55,037 nucleotides of DNA from Enterococcus durans NBRC 100479 = LMG 10746 (lineage in GTDB: Bacteria > Bacillota > Bacilli > Lactobacillales > Enterococcaceae). The translations under genes and the position numbers were made by a program. Location: NCBI RefSeq assembly GCF_001544215.1, contig NZ_BCQB01000018.1, forward strand, positions 1 through 55,037, in the 5' to 3' direction. The notes beneath the pieces were generated by a model that was given only the letters and a program-made list of their open reading frames with translations, searched no databases and was not told where the DNA came from. Shown here piece after piece: positions 45,623 to 54,058 of this stretch (the first letter of the stretch is position 1; the number at the start of each line of letters is the position of its first letter).

Positions 45623-46570
45623 TCAATATCCTTTGTTTAGTTCAACCTGATTAACCTTCAACTCGTGATTTGTCATGTAGCTTTGTAGGTTATCTAAAAA
45701 GATCTTCATCAATTTATTTTGGAAATCAGGCGTCAATCCTGCAATATGTGAAGTAAGTAAGACATTGTCCATTTCCCACAACGGACTATCGTAAGGTAAA
45801 GGTTCTTCCTCAAAGACATCCAGAGCAGCAAATGCTAATCTCCCTTCATTTAGAGCAACCACCAACTCATCCGTTTTTAAGGACGCACCTCGTCCTACAT
45901 TGATCAATACTGCCTGTCGATTGAACTTTTTAAATAACTCTCCATTAAATAATCCTTTTGTCTCTTCCGTCAAAGGTAGAATATTTACAACGATAGTCAT
46001 TTCAGAAACTATTTCAGACAACTCTTCCAATGGATAGGTTTGTTTAAAACCATCTACAGGATGTCCAGAAGTATTGATACCGTAACACTCCATATCAAAT
46101 CCAGTTGCTTTTTTTGCAACCATTTTCCCAATTTTCCCCGTACCAATAATCAGTACCTTTTGATTTTCTAAAGGCTGATAGTGCACGTTCGATCCTAACC
46201 ATTTTTTTGCGACTTGTGCCCGTTGCGCCTGAAATAGCCCTCTTGAATAACCAAGGATGATTCCCATGATATGTTCTGCAATCGATTCGCTATGGATACC
46301 ACTACCATTAGATACCAATATCTCTTTCTCAGCAAATTTATCTAATGGTAAAGTATCCACACCAGCAGAAATCGACTGAACCCATTTTAGATGATCAGAA
46401 GCAAGCAATTTCTCTTGGTAGTTTCGATTCCAACCCAGACTGATTTCCACATCAGGAAGCTCTTCTTCTGTCAAATCAGTTTTGATCGTATAGTTTGGAG
46501 CAATCGATTTGATCTTATCTATAAATTCTTCTCTAAATTCTCGATCTAAGTAAATAATTTTTTCTCCCAT
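45623..46570 (-). CDS. D-isomer-specific 2-hydroxyacid dehydrogenase
   Basis: A 315-residue NAD-dependent dehydrogenase of the phosphoglycerate/2-hydroxyacid family. It shows the Rossmann motif IGTGKIGKMVAKK, the catalytic Arg in NVGRGASLKTDELVVAL, Glu in VFEEEPLPYDSPLW and His in LTSHIAGLTP. The true substrate is open. I prefer the ATG at 46570 (MGEKIIYL); a GTG 4 codons upstream lies within the likely ribosome site GGGTGG. Confidence 0.9.
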   Translation of the reverse strand: MGEKIIYLDREFREEFIDKIKSIAPNYTIKTDLTEEELPDVEISLGWNRNYQEKLLASDHLKWVQSISAGVDTLPLDKFAEKEILVSNGSGIHSESIAEHIMGIILGYSRGLFQAQRAQVAKKWLGSNVHYQPLENQKVLIIGTGKIGKMVAKKATGFDMECYGINTSGHPVDGFKQTYPLEELSEIVSEMTIVVNILPLTEETKGLFNGELFKKFNRQAVLINVGRGASLKTDELVVALNEGRLAFAALDVFEEEPLPYDSPLWEMDNVLLTSHIAGLTPDFQNKLMKIFLDNLQSYMTNHELKVNQVELNKGY

Positions 46571-46646
46571 ATCGTTAACCACCCTTCTTTTCTTTAGTTT
46601 AGCTTAAGTACAATAAAGTATGAAACAATCTGTTTTCTTTAGAACT

Positions 46647-46700
46647 AGAGAAAAGGAGTCTTTCGACCGATTGCTCGCCGAAAATACTCCTTTTCTCTTT
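46647..46700 (-). terminator. Terminator of the KtrA-YneR unit
   Basis: AGAGAAAAGGAGT pairs perfectly with ACTCCTTTTCTCT around a 26-base loop. It overlaps the last codons of the 46699 gene. Confidence 0.85.
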
Positions 46701-46992
46701 ATTGTTCTTTGAAATGATACACTGGTTCATCTAAAGTTTCATCATAATCTACTTCTAGATCATATCCTTTAAAAAACCATTCATCGGCTTCGTCAATAAA
46801 AAATAGGATCCCATCGATCACTTCTTTTTTTACAGGATGTTCTGGCAACTCTACAGACATACCAATGGAAAAGCCTTCATGCACTTCTGTTTTCCCATAA
46901 ACCTTCCCAAAGAAACGTATACCATAATCTTTAGGTAACGCTACTTCTGATTCAAACCACTTACGTGCATTTTCTGTCACTGTCAATTCCAT
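46699..46992 (-). CDS. HesB/YneR family protein
   Basis: A 97-residue protein of the HesB/YneR subgroup of the iron-sulfur carrier fold. It has no cysteine, so it cannot carry a cluster like IscA; the family function is unknown. Recognised by LTVTENARKWFESEVALPKDYGIRFFGKVYG and GISFFI-like ILFFIDEADEWFFKGYDLEVDYDE. It lies 12 bases downstream of the KtrA-like gene. Confidence 0.85.
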   Translation of the reverse strand: MELTVTENARKWFESEVALPKDYGIRFFGKVYGKTEVHEGFSIGMSVELPEHPVKKEVIDGILFFIDEADEWFFKGYDLEVDYDETLDEPVYHFKEQ

Positions 46993-47004
46993 TTAAGCAT
47001 CCCC

Positions 47005-47670
47005 TTATTGATTCATTTTGTCATCCAAAATATCTACATCTTCCGTCTCACCGATCACTAACAAATTATCATTTTCCAACACATATTCATCAGCAGCAGG
47101 TGAGACTACGACTGTTCGATCTGAACGTCGGATTGCAACTACAGTTAAATCATAACGCTGTCTAAAATTTAATTCCGCTAACGTTTTATTGAAAAATTTA
47201 GGATTAGATACTCGAATTTCCGCAAGCGAAAACTGATCGGACAACTCTAAATAATCAAGTATATTCTTCGATACTAAGTTATGAGCAATTCGAATCCCCA
47301 TATCACGCTCAGGATGGACAACGCGATCCGCACCTATTTTTTCCAGAACACGAGCATGATACTCATTTTGTGCTTTTGCCAAAATATTAGGCACACCCAT
47401 TTCTTTTACCATTAATGTAACCAAAATACTTGCTTGGATATCCTCACCGATCGCTATGATCACATGATCAAAGTTTCTGATTCCTAAAGAACGTAACGTC
47501 ATTTCATCTTGCGCATTTGCTACTACGGCGTGCGTAGCAATATTCATATATTCATTTACTCGATCTTCACTGCTGTCGATGGCTAATACTTCTTGACCCG
47601 CTTCGACTAACGTCCGGCAGATACTACCACCAAAACGACCGAGACCTACAATTGCAAAGTTTTGTTTCAC
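47005..47670 (-). CDS. Potassium uptake regulatory subunit (KtrA/TrkA family)
   Basis: A 221-residue cytoplasmic gating protein for a Ktr potassium channel. An N-terminal RCK domain (about 1-130) starts NFAIVGLGRFGGSI (G9, G11, G14 nucleotide loop, with acidic IDSSEDR). The C-terminal RCK_C domain (about 135-219) is a known c-di-AMP binding module in this family. The channel partner is not in the window. The start is GTG at 47670 after GGGAGG. Confidence 0.92.
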   Translation of the reverse strand: MKQNFAIVGLGRFGGSICRTLVEAGQEVLAIDSSEDRVNEYMNIATHAVVANAQDEMTLRSLGIRNFDHVIIAIGEDIQASILVTLMVKEMGVPNILAKAQNEYHARVLEKIGADRVVHPERDMGIRIAHNLVSKNILDYLELSDQFSLAEIRVSNPKFFNKTLAELNFRQRYDLTVVAIRRSDRTVVVSPAADEYVLENDNLLVIGETEDVDILDDKMNQ

Positions 47671-47777
47671 TGGTTTCCTCCCTTATCTTTTTATCTAAGT
47701 ATAGCAAAGGCTTTCTAAAAACGAAAGCAAGTGACTAAGACATTTCTATCTTTCAAAATTAGTTTCTTATAGAAAAA

Positions 47778-47837
47778 ATCAAGAAGAAAAAAGCTCAAAA
47801 TATAAAAAATTGATTTCGAGATTTTTTCTTCTTGATT
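47778..47837 (-). terminator. liaFSR terminator
   Basis: AATCAAGAAGAAAAAA pairs with TTTTTTCTTCTTGATT across the loop, about 80 bases past the liaR stop on the minus strand. Confidence 0.85.
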
Positions 47838-47915
47838 CACTGTGTAAGTTCTATAGCATTTTTTATAAAAATTTGATTCTTTTAGAAAATCCCATTAAAA
47901 CGAATAAAATTTCTG

Positions 47916-48548
47916 TTATTTCACTAATCCATGTTTGAACGCATAGATTGCAGCTTGCGTTCGGTCTTCGACTTCTAATTTTGCCAAGATATTCGAAACA
48001 TGGGTTTTAACAGTTTTAAGGGTGATAAATAATTCATCTGCAATTTCCTGATTACTTTTCCCTTCAGAGATCAACATCAAGATTTCATTTTCCCGATTCG
48101 TTAAATCTTCATGAAGGACTGGCTCATTTCGTCTACTCATTTTCTCCATCATTTTGTTTGTTACTTCAGGTTCCAACACACGTTCTCCACGCTGTGTTGC
48201 TCGGATCGCATCTGCTATTTCATGAGCCGTTGATGTCTTCAATAAGTAGCCTGCCGCACCTGCCTCGATTGCGGGATAAACCTTTTCATCATCAATAAAA
48301 CTGGTTACGATAATGATCTTTGCTTGTGGCCAATCCTTTAAAATAGCTTTAGTTGATTTGATGCCGTCCATTTCTTCCATGACAAGATCCATCAAGATCA
48401 CATCAGGTCGTAATTCCATTGCTTTTTCGTAGCCTTCACGCCCGTTTTCTGCTTCGCCAATCACTTCGATGTCGTCTTGGATCGATAAATAAGAAGAAAC
48501 GCCTAAACGAACCATTTCGTGATCATCTACAAGTAAAACTTTGATCAT
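47916..48548 (-). CDS. liaR: Cell-envelope stress response regulator LiaR
   Basis: LiaR is a NarL/LuxR-type response regulator for envelope stress and antimicrobial peptides. The 210-residue protein has a receiver domain with the phospho-Asp at 54 (VILMDLVM), and a C-terminal HTH with [26 protein letters not shown]. Trp73 is wild type; changes there are tied to daptomycin resistance in E. faecium. It follows liaS by 6 bases. Confidence 0.96.
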   Translation of the reverse strand: MIKVLLVDDHEMVRLGVSSYLSIQDDIEVIGEAENGREGYEKAMELRPDVILMDLVMEEMDGIKSTKAILKDWPQAKIIIVTSFIDDEKVYPAIEAGAAGYLLKTSTAHEIADAIRATQRGERVLEPEVTNKMMEKMSRRNEPVLHEDLTNRENEILMLISEGKSNQEIADELFITLKTVKTHVSNILAKLEVEDRTQAAIYAFKHGLVK

Positions 48549-48554
48549 CTTTTC

Positions 48555-49622
48555 TTACCCCTCCTTCATTAAAGGAACTTTGATTTCAATGATAGTACCT
48601 TGACCTTTAAAACTAATGATCTTCACTGTTCCACCGATACCTGCAACCCGTTCTCTGATATTATTTAATCCATAACTGCCAGTTTTAGATTCATTCATAT
48701 TGAATCCTGCTCCATCATCGATCACCCGCAACAATAGATTATTATTAATCTTATGCAAATAAACTTCTAATTCGTTCGCCTTCGCATGTCGTAGCGTATT
48801 AGACAATAACTCTTGTACGATACGGAACAAATGATCCTCGATAGAACTTGTCAATTTTACGTCTTCAATGTCCCATTTCAAGGAAATCTGGATTTTATTT
48901 TGCAATTCTTTCAACAGTTGCTCGATTCCTTGTTTCAAACTCTTTTCTTCAAGGTTCACTGGACGAAGATGGAGCAACAACGCACGCATTTCTGATTGTG
49001 AGGCATTGATGATATCCGCTACCATTTGCAGTTGTTTACGAAATTTTTCAGATGTGTCTGTTTTTTCTGCTTGTTCAGTTAGTGCAGACATCATCATCAT
49101 TGCCGCAAAAAGTTGTTGAGAAACAGAATCATGCAATTCTCGAGCTAATCGATGTCTCTCTAATTCTAAGATTTCTTCTCTCGTTTGTCCATCCACATAT
49201 TGCGGTCTGCTTGTCATAATTTGGAGTTCACTTGACACTTCGATCATTTTCTCTTTGATTTTAGTGATCTCCTGATCAATGTCATGTAAATAGATATCAT
49301 CGACTGGTCTTGGTATTGGCTGATTCAAAATAGGCGATTCATAATTACCAGCCGATAGAGTCCGTAATTTTTCCTCGATTTTTCCATATCTCGCTTTTTG
49401 AATAACCGATACGATCAAAAAAACGAGAAGTCCTACACCTAAAGCAATGGCAAATAAGTGAAAGATCAAAGGAATATACAAGAGCCTAGCACTTAATAAC
49501 TCTCGCCACCAATCTGTTTGGTTACTCGCATAAAAATAAGTAAATAAAGAGAATAAGATGATCAAGAAAGAAACTATTGCTGAATAAACAGCAAACATTG
49601 GTTTCGACAATTTGCTGATCAT
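48555..49622 (-). CDS. liaS: Sensor histidine kinase LiaS
   Basis: The partner kinase of LiaR. The 355-residue protein has two N-terminal membrane helices (about 10-30 and 50-72) with a very short extracellular loop, a HAMP-like linker, the phospho-His at 164 in RELHDSVSQQ (HisKA_3 type), and an HATPase domain with LSNTLRHAKA and VIDDGAGFN. Thr120 is wild type, the site of a known daptomycin-linked change in E. faecium. The start overlaps the liaF stop by ATGA. Confidence 0.95.
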   Translation of the reverse strand: MISKLSKPMFAVYSAIVSFLIILFSLFTYFYASNQTDWWRELLSARLLYIPLIFHLFAIALGVGLLVFLIVSVIQKARYGKIEEKLRTLSAGNYESPILNQPIPRPVDDIYLHDIDQEITKIKEKMIEVSSELQIMTSRPQYVDGQTREEILELERHRLARELHDSVSQQLFAAMMMMSALTEQAEKTDTSEKFRKQLQMVADIINASQSEMRALLLHLRPVNLEEKSLKQGIEQLLKELQNKIQISLKWDIEDVKLTSSIEDHLFRIVQELLSNTLRHAKANELEVYLHKINNNLLLRVIDDGAGFNMNESKTGSYGLNNIRERVAGIGGTVKIISFKGQGTIIEIKVPLMKEG

Positions 49623-50350
49623 ACTCGTATCACCTCAACATCTCCCAAAAGTGAATTCGTGATGATCTTTAAACGTCGCGGATTTTCATCATAATCGTTA
49701 CTATAGATTTTGATGGATTCATTTTTCAATGAAAAATGTTCTTCTTCAAATAAAACGTTTCCAGCTAAAGTAGCATGTTCTAAACTCACTGCGATACCTA
49801 CAGGAACTAAGATACGTGTTCTACCGATACCCTTTCGGACGATCACAATATTGTCATCCTTGGGTAATAAAGTATTTCCCAAATCGATGATCGTATCTCC
49901 AGATATCAGTGTAATATTGATGTCATCCCACTCATACACATCATTTCCAATTCTTTGATTACCAAATAATTGCTGCTTCTTTCGCTCATTGTTATGAGAT
50001 TTTAACTGATCTGTTTGGACCATGACCATCTGTTTTTTACGCCAGAATGCATTTTTAGTAAAGTCGATACCTGATATCTCTACACCTTTTAGCCCGATGA
50101 ACAAAACAGCAAACACAGCCATCATCCATAACGCCGGACTATTCACTAAGCTAAAGAAGATGATCAATCCTCCCATAACTAATTGAAAATTTTGAAATCC
50201 AGATCGTGGATGCTTTTTTAATGCTACATATATATTTAAGATACCAAAAAGTACCAAAAGAAGTAAGGCGACATTATTGACGATTTGCCAAATAGCAAAA
50301 AGCAATAGCAGCGTTTCGACAATGATAAAAAAACGCCAAGAACTATTCAT
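49619..50350 (-). CDS. liaF: LiaF, membrane negative regulator of LiaRS
   Basis: LiaF holds LiaS inactive in the absence of envelope damage. The 243-residue protein has several membrane helices in its first 90 residues (FIIVETLLLLFAIWQIV, VALLLLVLFGILNIYVAL, LVMGGLIIFFSLV and WMMAVFAVLFIGL), then a beta-rich DUF2154-like domain. I chose the ATG at 50350 after AAAGGGGG. A 40-residue longer frame starts in the repeat. It is the first gene of the liaFSR operon. Confidence 0.94.
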   Translation of the reverse strand: MNSSWRFFIIVETLLLLFAIWQIVNNVALLLLVLFGILNIYVALKKHPRSGFQNFQLVMGGLIIFFSLVNSPALWMMAVFAVLFIGLKGVEISGIDFTKNAFWRKKQMVMVQTDQLKSHNNERKKQQLFGNQRIGNDVYEWDDINITLISGDTIIDLGNTLLPKDDNIVIVRKGIGRTRILVPVGIAVSLEHATLAGNVLFEEEHFSLKNESIKIYSNDYDENPRRLKIITNSLLGDVEVIRV

Positions 50351-50435
50351 CTTTTTTCCCCCTTTCATAGTCATTCTCATTCCATCATACCTAGTTTTTG
50401 TCAAAGATACCATAGGGCTTAAGATGTAAATCATT

Positions 50436-50615
50436 GCTGCAAAAAAAGGGTAAGACAAAAGTAAAATCACTTTTATCCCACCCTAGCAATTCGAATACAC
50501 AGCGGAAACGAAAGCAACCGCTTCGAAAAATAAAACGAAATTCTCAAAAATCAATAAAATTGTTTTTGTGGATTTCCTCTTATTTCTTGAGGAACTTTTT
50601 CTGCCTCTTTTTTAC
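50436..50615 (-). repeat. Degenerate composite palindromic repeat between greA and liaF
   Basis: A compact hairpin (AAGACAAAAGT ... ACTTTTATCCCACCC, 50448-50485) and a divergent long palindrome (about 50500-50615; GAGGAACTTTTTCTGCC, TTCTCAAAAATC) are arranged as in the minus-strand copy at 13881-14055. It is more decayed. It lies downstream of greA and may end that transcript. Confidence 0.7.
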
Positions 50616-50632
50616 TCAAACAACCAGTTGAT

Positions 50633-51112
50633 TTATGCTTGTTCTACTTTAGTGATTTTAACCAACATATCGCCACCAGGAGTTGCGATGGTCACTTCGT
50701 CATTAACCAACTTACCGATCAATGCTTGAGCAATTGGAGAATCATTAGAGATTTTCCCAGAAAATGGATCTGCTTCTGCACTTCCTACAATCGTATACTC
50801 TTCTTCATCACCATCAGGCAATTCAATAAAAGTAACTGTTTTACCAATCGATACTTCGTCCGCATCTACACCGTCATTATCAATGATTTGTGCAAAACGG
50901 ATCATTGTTTCGATTGTTGTGATTCGTCCTTCGACAAATGCTTGTTCATCTTTCGCAGATTCGTATTCTGAGTTTTCAGATAGATCACCAAAGCTGCGGG
51001 CAATCTTGATACGTTCAATGATCTCACCGCGTTTAACTGTTTTTAATTCTTCTAATTCTTCTTCTAGTTTGGCTTTGCCTTCTAGAGTCATAGGGTAAAC
51101 TTTCTCAACCAT
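50633..51112 (-). CDS. greA: Transcription elongation factor GreA
   Basis: GreA rescues backtracked RNA polymerase by stimulating RNA cleavage. The 159-residue protein has the N-terminal coiled coil with the acidic tip in [20 protein letters not shown] (about 45-64) and the C-terminal FKBP-like domain ([18 protein letters not shown] to GGDMLVKI). The start at 51112 (MVEKVYPMT) follows AAGGAG; the longer frame runs into the mltG terminator. Confidence 0.97.
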   Translation of the reverse strand: MVEKVYPMTLEGKAKLEEELEELKTVKRGEIIERIKIARSFGDLSENSEYESAKDEQAFVEGRITTIETMIRFAQIIDNDGVDADEVSIGKTVTFIELPDGDEEEYTIVGSAEADPFSGKISNDSPIAQALIGKLVNDEVTIATPGGDMLVKITKVEQA

Positions 51113-51147
51113 GTATAACGTCTCCTTCTTATCTTTTGGAATACCGC

Positions 51148-51188
51148 AAAAGGTAATCTTTTGAGGATATAATCCAAAAAAGATTACC
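51148..51188 (-). terminator. mltG terminator
   Basis: GGTAATCTTTT pairs with AAAAGATTACC around a 19-base loop and is followed by TTTT, between mltG and greA on the minus strand. Confidence 0.82.
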
Positions 51189-51250
51189 ACGCTTTTCCTA
51201 AAATGTAAATGTTTTTTTATTAAAATGAATCCCTAGTGATATCTCCTATT

Positions 51251-52423
51251 TTACGAATTATTGACATATTTATCAACTAATTCCAAATGTTCTTCATAAG
51301 TTTTTGCAAAGTAGACATCCCCAGTTTTGATATCCGCTACAAAATAATAGTAATCATTTTTTGTCGGTTCCAAAACAGCTTTAATCGAAGCTTCACTAGG
51401 GTTATCGAAAGGCCCAGGTCCATATCCCGTATTGGTATATAGATTATAAGGGGAATCCACCGCAGTATCCTCATATGTCACCAATTCTTTGTGTTCACCT
51501 AATGCATACAACACAGAAATATCAGACTGTAAAGGCATGTTTGCAGCAATCCGATTATAAAATACTTGAGCAATATTTTTACGATCGCTTTCTTTGACCC
51601 CTTCTTTTTCAACCAATGATGCCAAAGTCAATACTTCTTGTACCGTATGATTTTGCTGTTTGATTGTTGAAAAATAAGGTTGTAACACTGTATTTGTTTT
51701 ATTGACCATTTGGATCACTAGGTCTTTAAGTGACATCTTTTTGTAATAGTCATAGGTAGCTGGGAACAAATAGCCTTCTAAACGATATTTGACATTTTCA
51801 GCCGTACTAGCACTTGCCAATAAATCAGGGAATTTTTGCTGTAACTCTTTGAAGAACGTATCATCTTTCATCAAATCTAAAAATTCTTGTTCGTTTTTCC
51901 CAGTTACTTTAGCTACTCGAGAAGCAATTTGATTGATATCATACCCTTCTGGAACAACTACCTTCCCATCCGCTACTTCTGTCGGTTCAGAAGTACCACC
52001 TTCTTGTAATTCTTTACCAATTTCATCTAAAGTCATATTAGGTGCCATTTGGTAATATCCAGCTTGGAATCCAGTCATATTTTTGAATTTCGTATAATAG
52101 TTAAATACGATACCGCTCTTAATGATATTATCCTTCTCTAAGATTTCACCGATTTGCTTATTTGAAGAGCCACTTGGGATCTCTACTTGCACCAATTGGT
52201 CATCTGATGCATCCAACGGCTTTAATCCGCTGTCGACATAACGGTACACTGTAAAGCCAAGAACGCCTCCAACGATCAATAATGTAAGCACAATCACCAT
52301 AATGATCTTGCTTACGATCTTATCCTCTTTTTTACGTAAATTCTTTCTCTGAGTAATCACTTCAGTAGTATCAGAAGAAAGATTCTTTTTTTTCTCCACT
52401 GGACGTTGTTTGTTTTCTGACAA
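51251..52423 (-). CDS. mltG: Endolytic murein transglycosylase MltG
   Basis: MltG cuts nascent glycan strands at the membrane and sets glycan length. The 390-residue protein has a charged N-terminal tail, one membrane helix (about 39-59), a LysM-like part and the YceG catalytic domain; the catalytic Glu is about 272 in LASLVEKEGV, and SEASIKAVLEPTKNDYYYFVAD is the usual ending. The start is TTG at 52423, after AGGAGG. It precedes greA, as in many Firmicutes. Confidence 0.95.
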   Translation of the reverse strand: MSENKQRPVEKKKNLSSDTTEVITQRKNLRKKEDKIVSKIIMVIVLTLLIVGGVLGFTVYRYVDSGLKPLDASDDQLVQVEIPSGSSNKQIGEILEKDNIIKSGIVFNYYTKFKNMTGFQAGYYQMAPNMTLDEIGKELQEGGTSEPTEVADGKVVVPEGYDINQIASRVAKVTGKNEQEFLDLMKDDTFFKELQQKFPDLLASASTAENVKYRLEGYLFPATYDYYKKMSLKDLVIQMVNKTNTVLQPYFSTIKQQNHTVQEVLTLASLVEKEGVKESDRKNIAQVFYNRIAANMPLQSDISVLYALGEHKELVTYEDTAVDSPYNLYTNTGYGPGPFDNPSEASIKAVLEPTKNDYYYFVADIKTGDVYFAKTYEEHLELVDKYVNNS

Positions 52424-52622
52424 AACAACTCCTCCTTACTATCAAGTTCGTAACTTTATTCATTATACATGATATTTGAATTGGCGTGAATGATTTTATT
52501 TAAATATTCTATCAAAAATGTAAGTAGTAAATCCATTACTATAAGATTAAAATAAATGTTATCAAGATACAAGCTATTTTAGCTTTATTCTTTCTGTAAA
52601 AAAGAAAGGAGACTAAACTATT

Positions 52623-53792
52623 ATGAAAAAAGGAAAACATGTTAAAAAAAGAAAACATTCATTTTTAATGCTCGCTGTCGTGTTGTTTAGCCTTAGCGCA
52701 TTCTCTACAGGAACTGTTCTTGGATGGCAATTCTACAATAATGAACACTCTCAGACGATTGCACATGCTCAATCGGCTCAAAAAAAGTTGATACTGACTA
52801 CCAATGAACAACAGCTCGTTGAAAAAATCGATCAACTATTAAGAAACAATGATTATATTGGTTCGATTTACGTAAAGAAAAATAATCGCGTCATCATGGA
52901 AAAGGGCTATGGCTATGCGAATAAACTCACGCAACAACCAAATGATCCTTCTCTTTATTATCAGATTGGTTCGGTTCAAAAAGCATTGACTACTCTTTTG
53001 ATTTTAAAACAAGTCGAGCGTGGGCACCTTTCTTTAGATACTAAGCTGGCTCAATTCTATCCACAAATTGCTGGCAGCCAGCAGATTACCATCCGTGACT
53101 TGCTGTATATGCGCTCAGGCTTGCACCGAACTGCTTCTCCAACCATACCGATGAATGATGAAGAAGTCGTTCAATTTGCGATTCAGCACTTAAAATTTAC
53201 AGATTATCAGACCTCTCATTATGATTCATTGAACTTTACCATATTGACTGGAATTTTGATCAAATTAACAAATCAACCGTATGAAAAATTATTGACCGAT
53301 GATATCATCGAACCTTTAGGATTACAGCATACAAAATTTTATGACCAAGTCAAAAATTCATCCAATCATGCACTATCCTATCAAATGTCTAAAGAGGATG
53401 ATTACTTTAAACCACTGACAGAATCTGAAACAGAGATCCATAACGAATTAGGGACTGGTAATATTAGTATGTCCGTCTATGATTTAAATGCGCTGTTTAC
53501 ACAAGTTTTATCTGGAAAACTAGTTTCCAAAGATATACTCTTCTCATTATGGCGTGAAAATGCGAATGGACATCCATATAGTGGTGGGGTATATAGCGGA
53601 GATAATTATATCCTGTCGCAAGGAAATATCGACTCTTTTGATACATCTGCTATATTTAGCAAAGATTCACAGAATGCTATCATCATGGAAAGCAATGTAA
53701 AAGCTGACAAAACTATCAAACTGCCTACTGCTGATCTAAGAAACCAAATCTATGACCTGATGGAAGGAACTACTAAGTTGGCAAATAGCTGA
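52623..53792 (+). CDS. Membrane-anchored serine hydrolase, beta-lactamase/PBP class C-like
   Basis: A 389-residue protein with a basic N terminus and one membrane segment (about 13-34), then a beta-lactamase-fold domain of the PBP4*/EstB class. The nucleophile is Ser117 in SVQK (SxxK motif). The second motif, normally Tyr-x-Asn, reads Tyr200-Asp-Ser, so its Asn is replaced; a third motif may be HPYSGGVY near 320. It is probably a carboxypeptidase, esterase or non-classical penicillin-interacting protein; no resistance role is claimed. The ATG follows AAAGGAG. Confidence 0.85.
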   Translation: MKKGKHVKKRKHSFLMLAVVLFSLSAFSTGTVLGWQFYNNEHSQTIAHAQSAQKKLILTTNEQQLVEKIDQLLRNNDYIGSIYVKKNNRVIMEKGYGYANKLTQQPNDPSLYYQIGSVQKALTTLLILKQVERGHLSLDTKLAQFYPQIAGSQQITIRDLLYMRSGLHRTASPTIPMNDEEVVQFAIQHLKFTDYQTSHYDSLNFTILTGILIKLTNQPYEKLLTDDIIEPLGLQHTKFYDQVKNSSNHALSYQMSKEDDYFKPLTESETEIHNELGTGNISMSVYDLNALFTQVLSGKLVSKDILFSLWRENANGHPYSGGVYSGDNYILSQGNIDSFDTSAIFSKDSQNAIIMESNVKADKTIKLPTADLRNQIYDLMEGTTKLANS

Positions 53793-53867
53793 TATGATGA
53801 AAAGATAGCAAATACTACTTCTTTGAATAGCATTTGCTTAAAAAAAGTACTCGACTAAACGTAGGAA

Positions 53868-53960
53868 AGAGTGTGGGACAAATCTAAAAATCAATTTTTG
53901 CTACAGACTTTAATTCCAAATAAACAGAACAGAAAGAGGTGTTCTTCTTTCTGTTCTGTC
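53868..53960. repeat. Repeat tail unit plus strong inverted repeat
   Basis: GAGTGTGGGACAAATCTA begins a reversed copy of the tail seen at 29085-29118 and 45570-45605. It is followed by an inverted repeat, ACAGAACAGAAAGA with TCTTTCTGTTCTGT (53924-53959), which could be a terminator for either neighbouring gene, although no clear T run follows. Confidence 0.65.
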
Positions 53961-54058
53961 CAAATTATTCTAAGATTTCTCTTTACCAACATTATTTGAC
54001 AAAGGGCCTATTAAATCTAAAATAGTATCTTTAGATTGCTAAAATATGTGCTAGCAAA

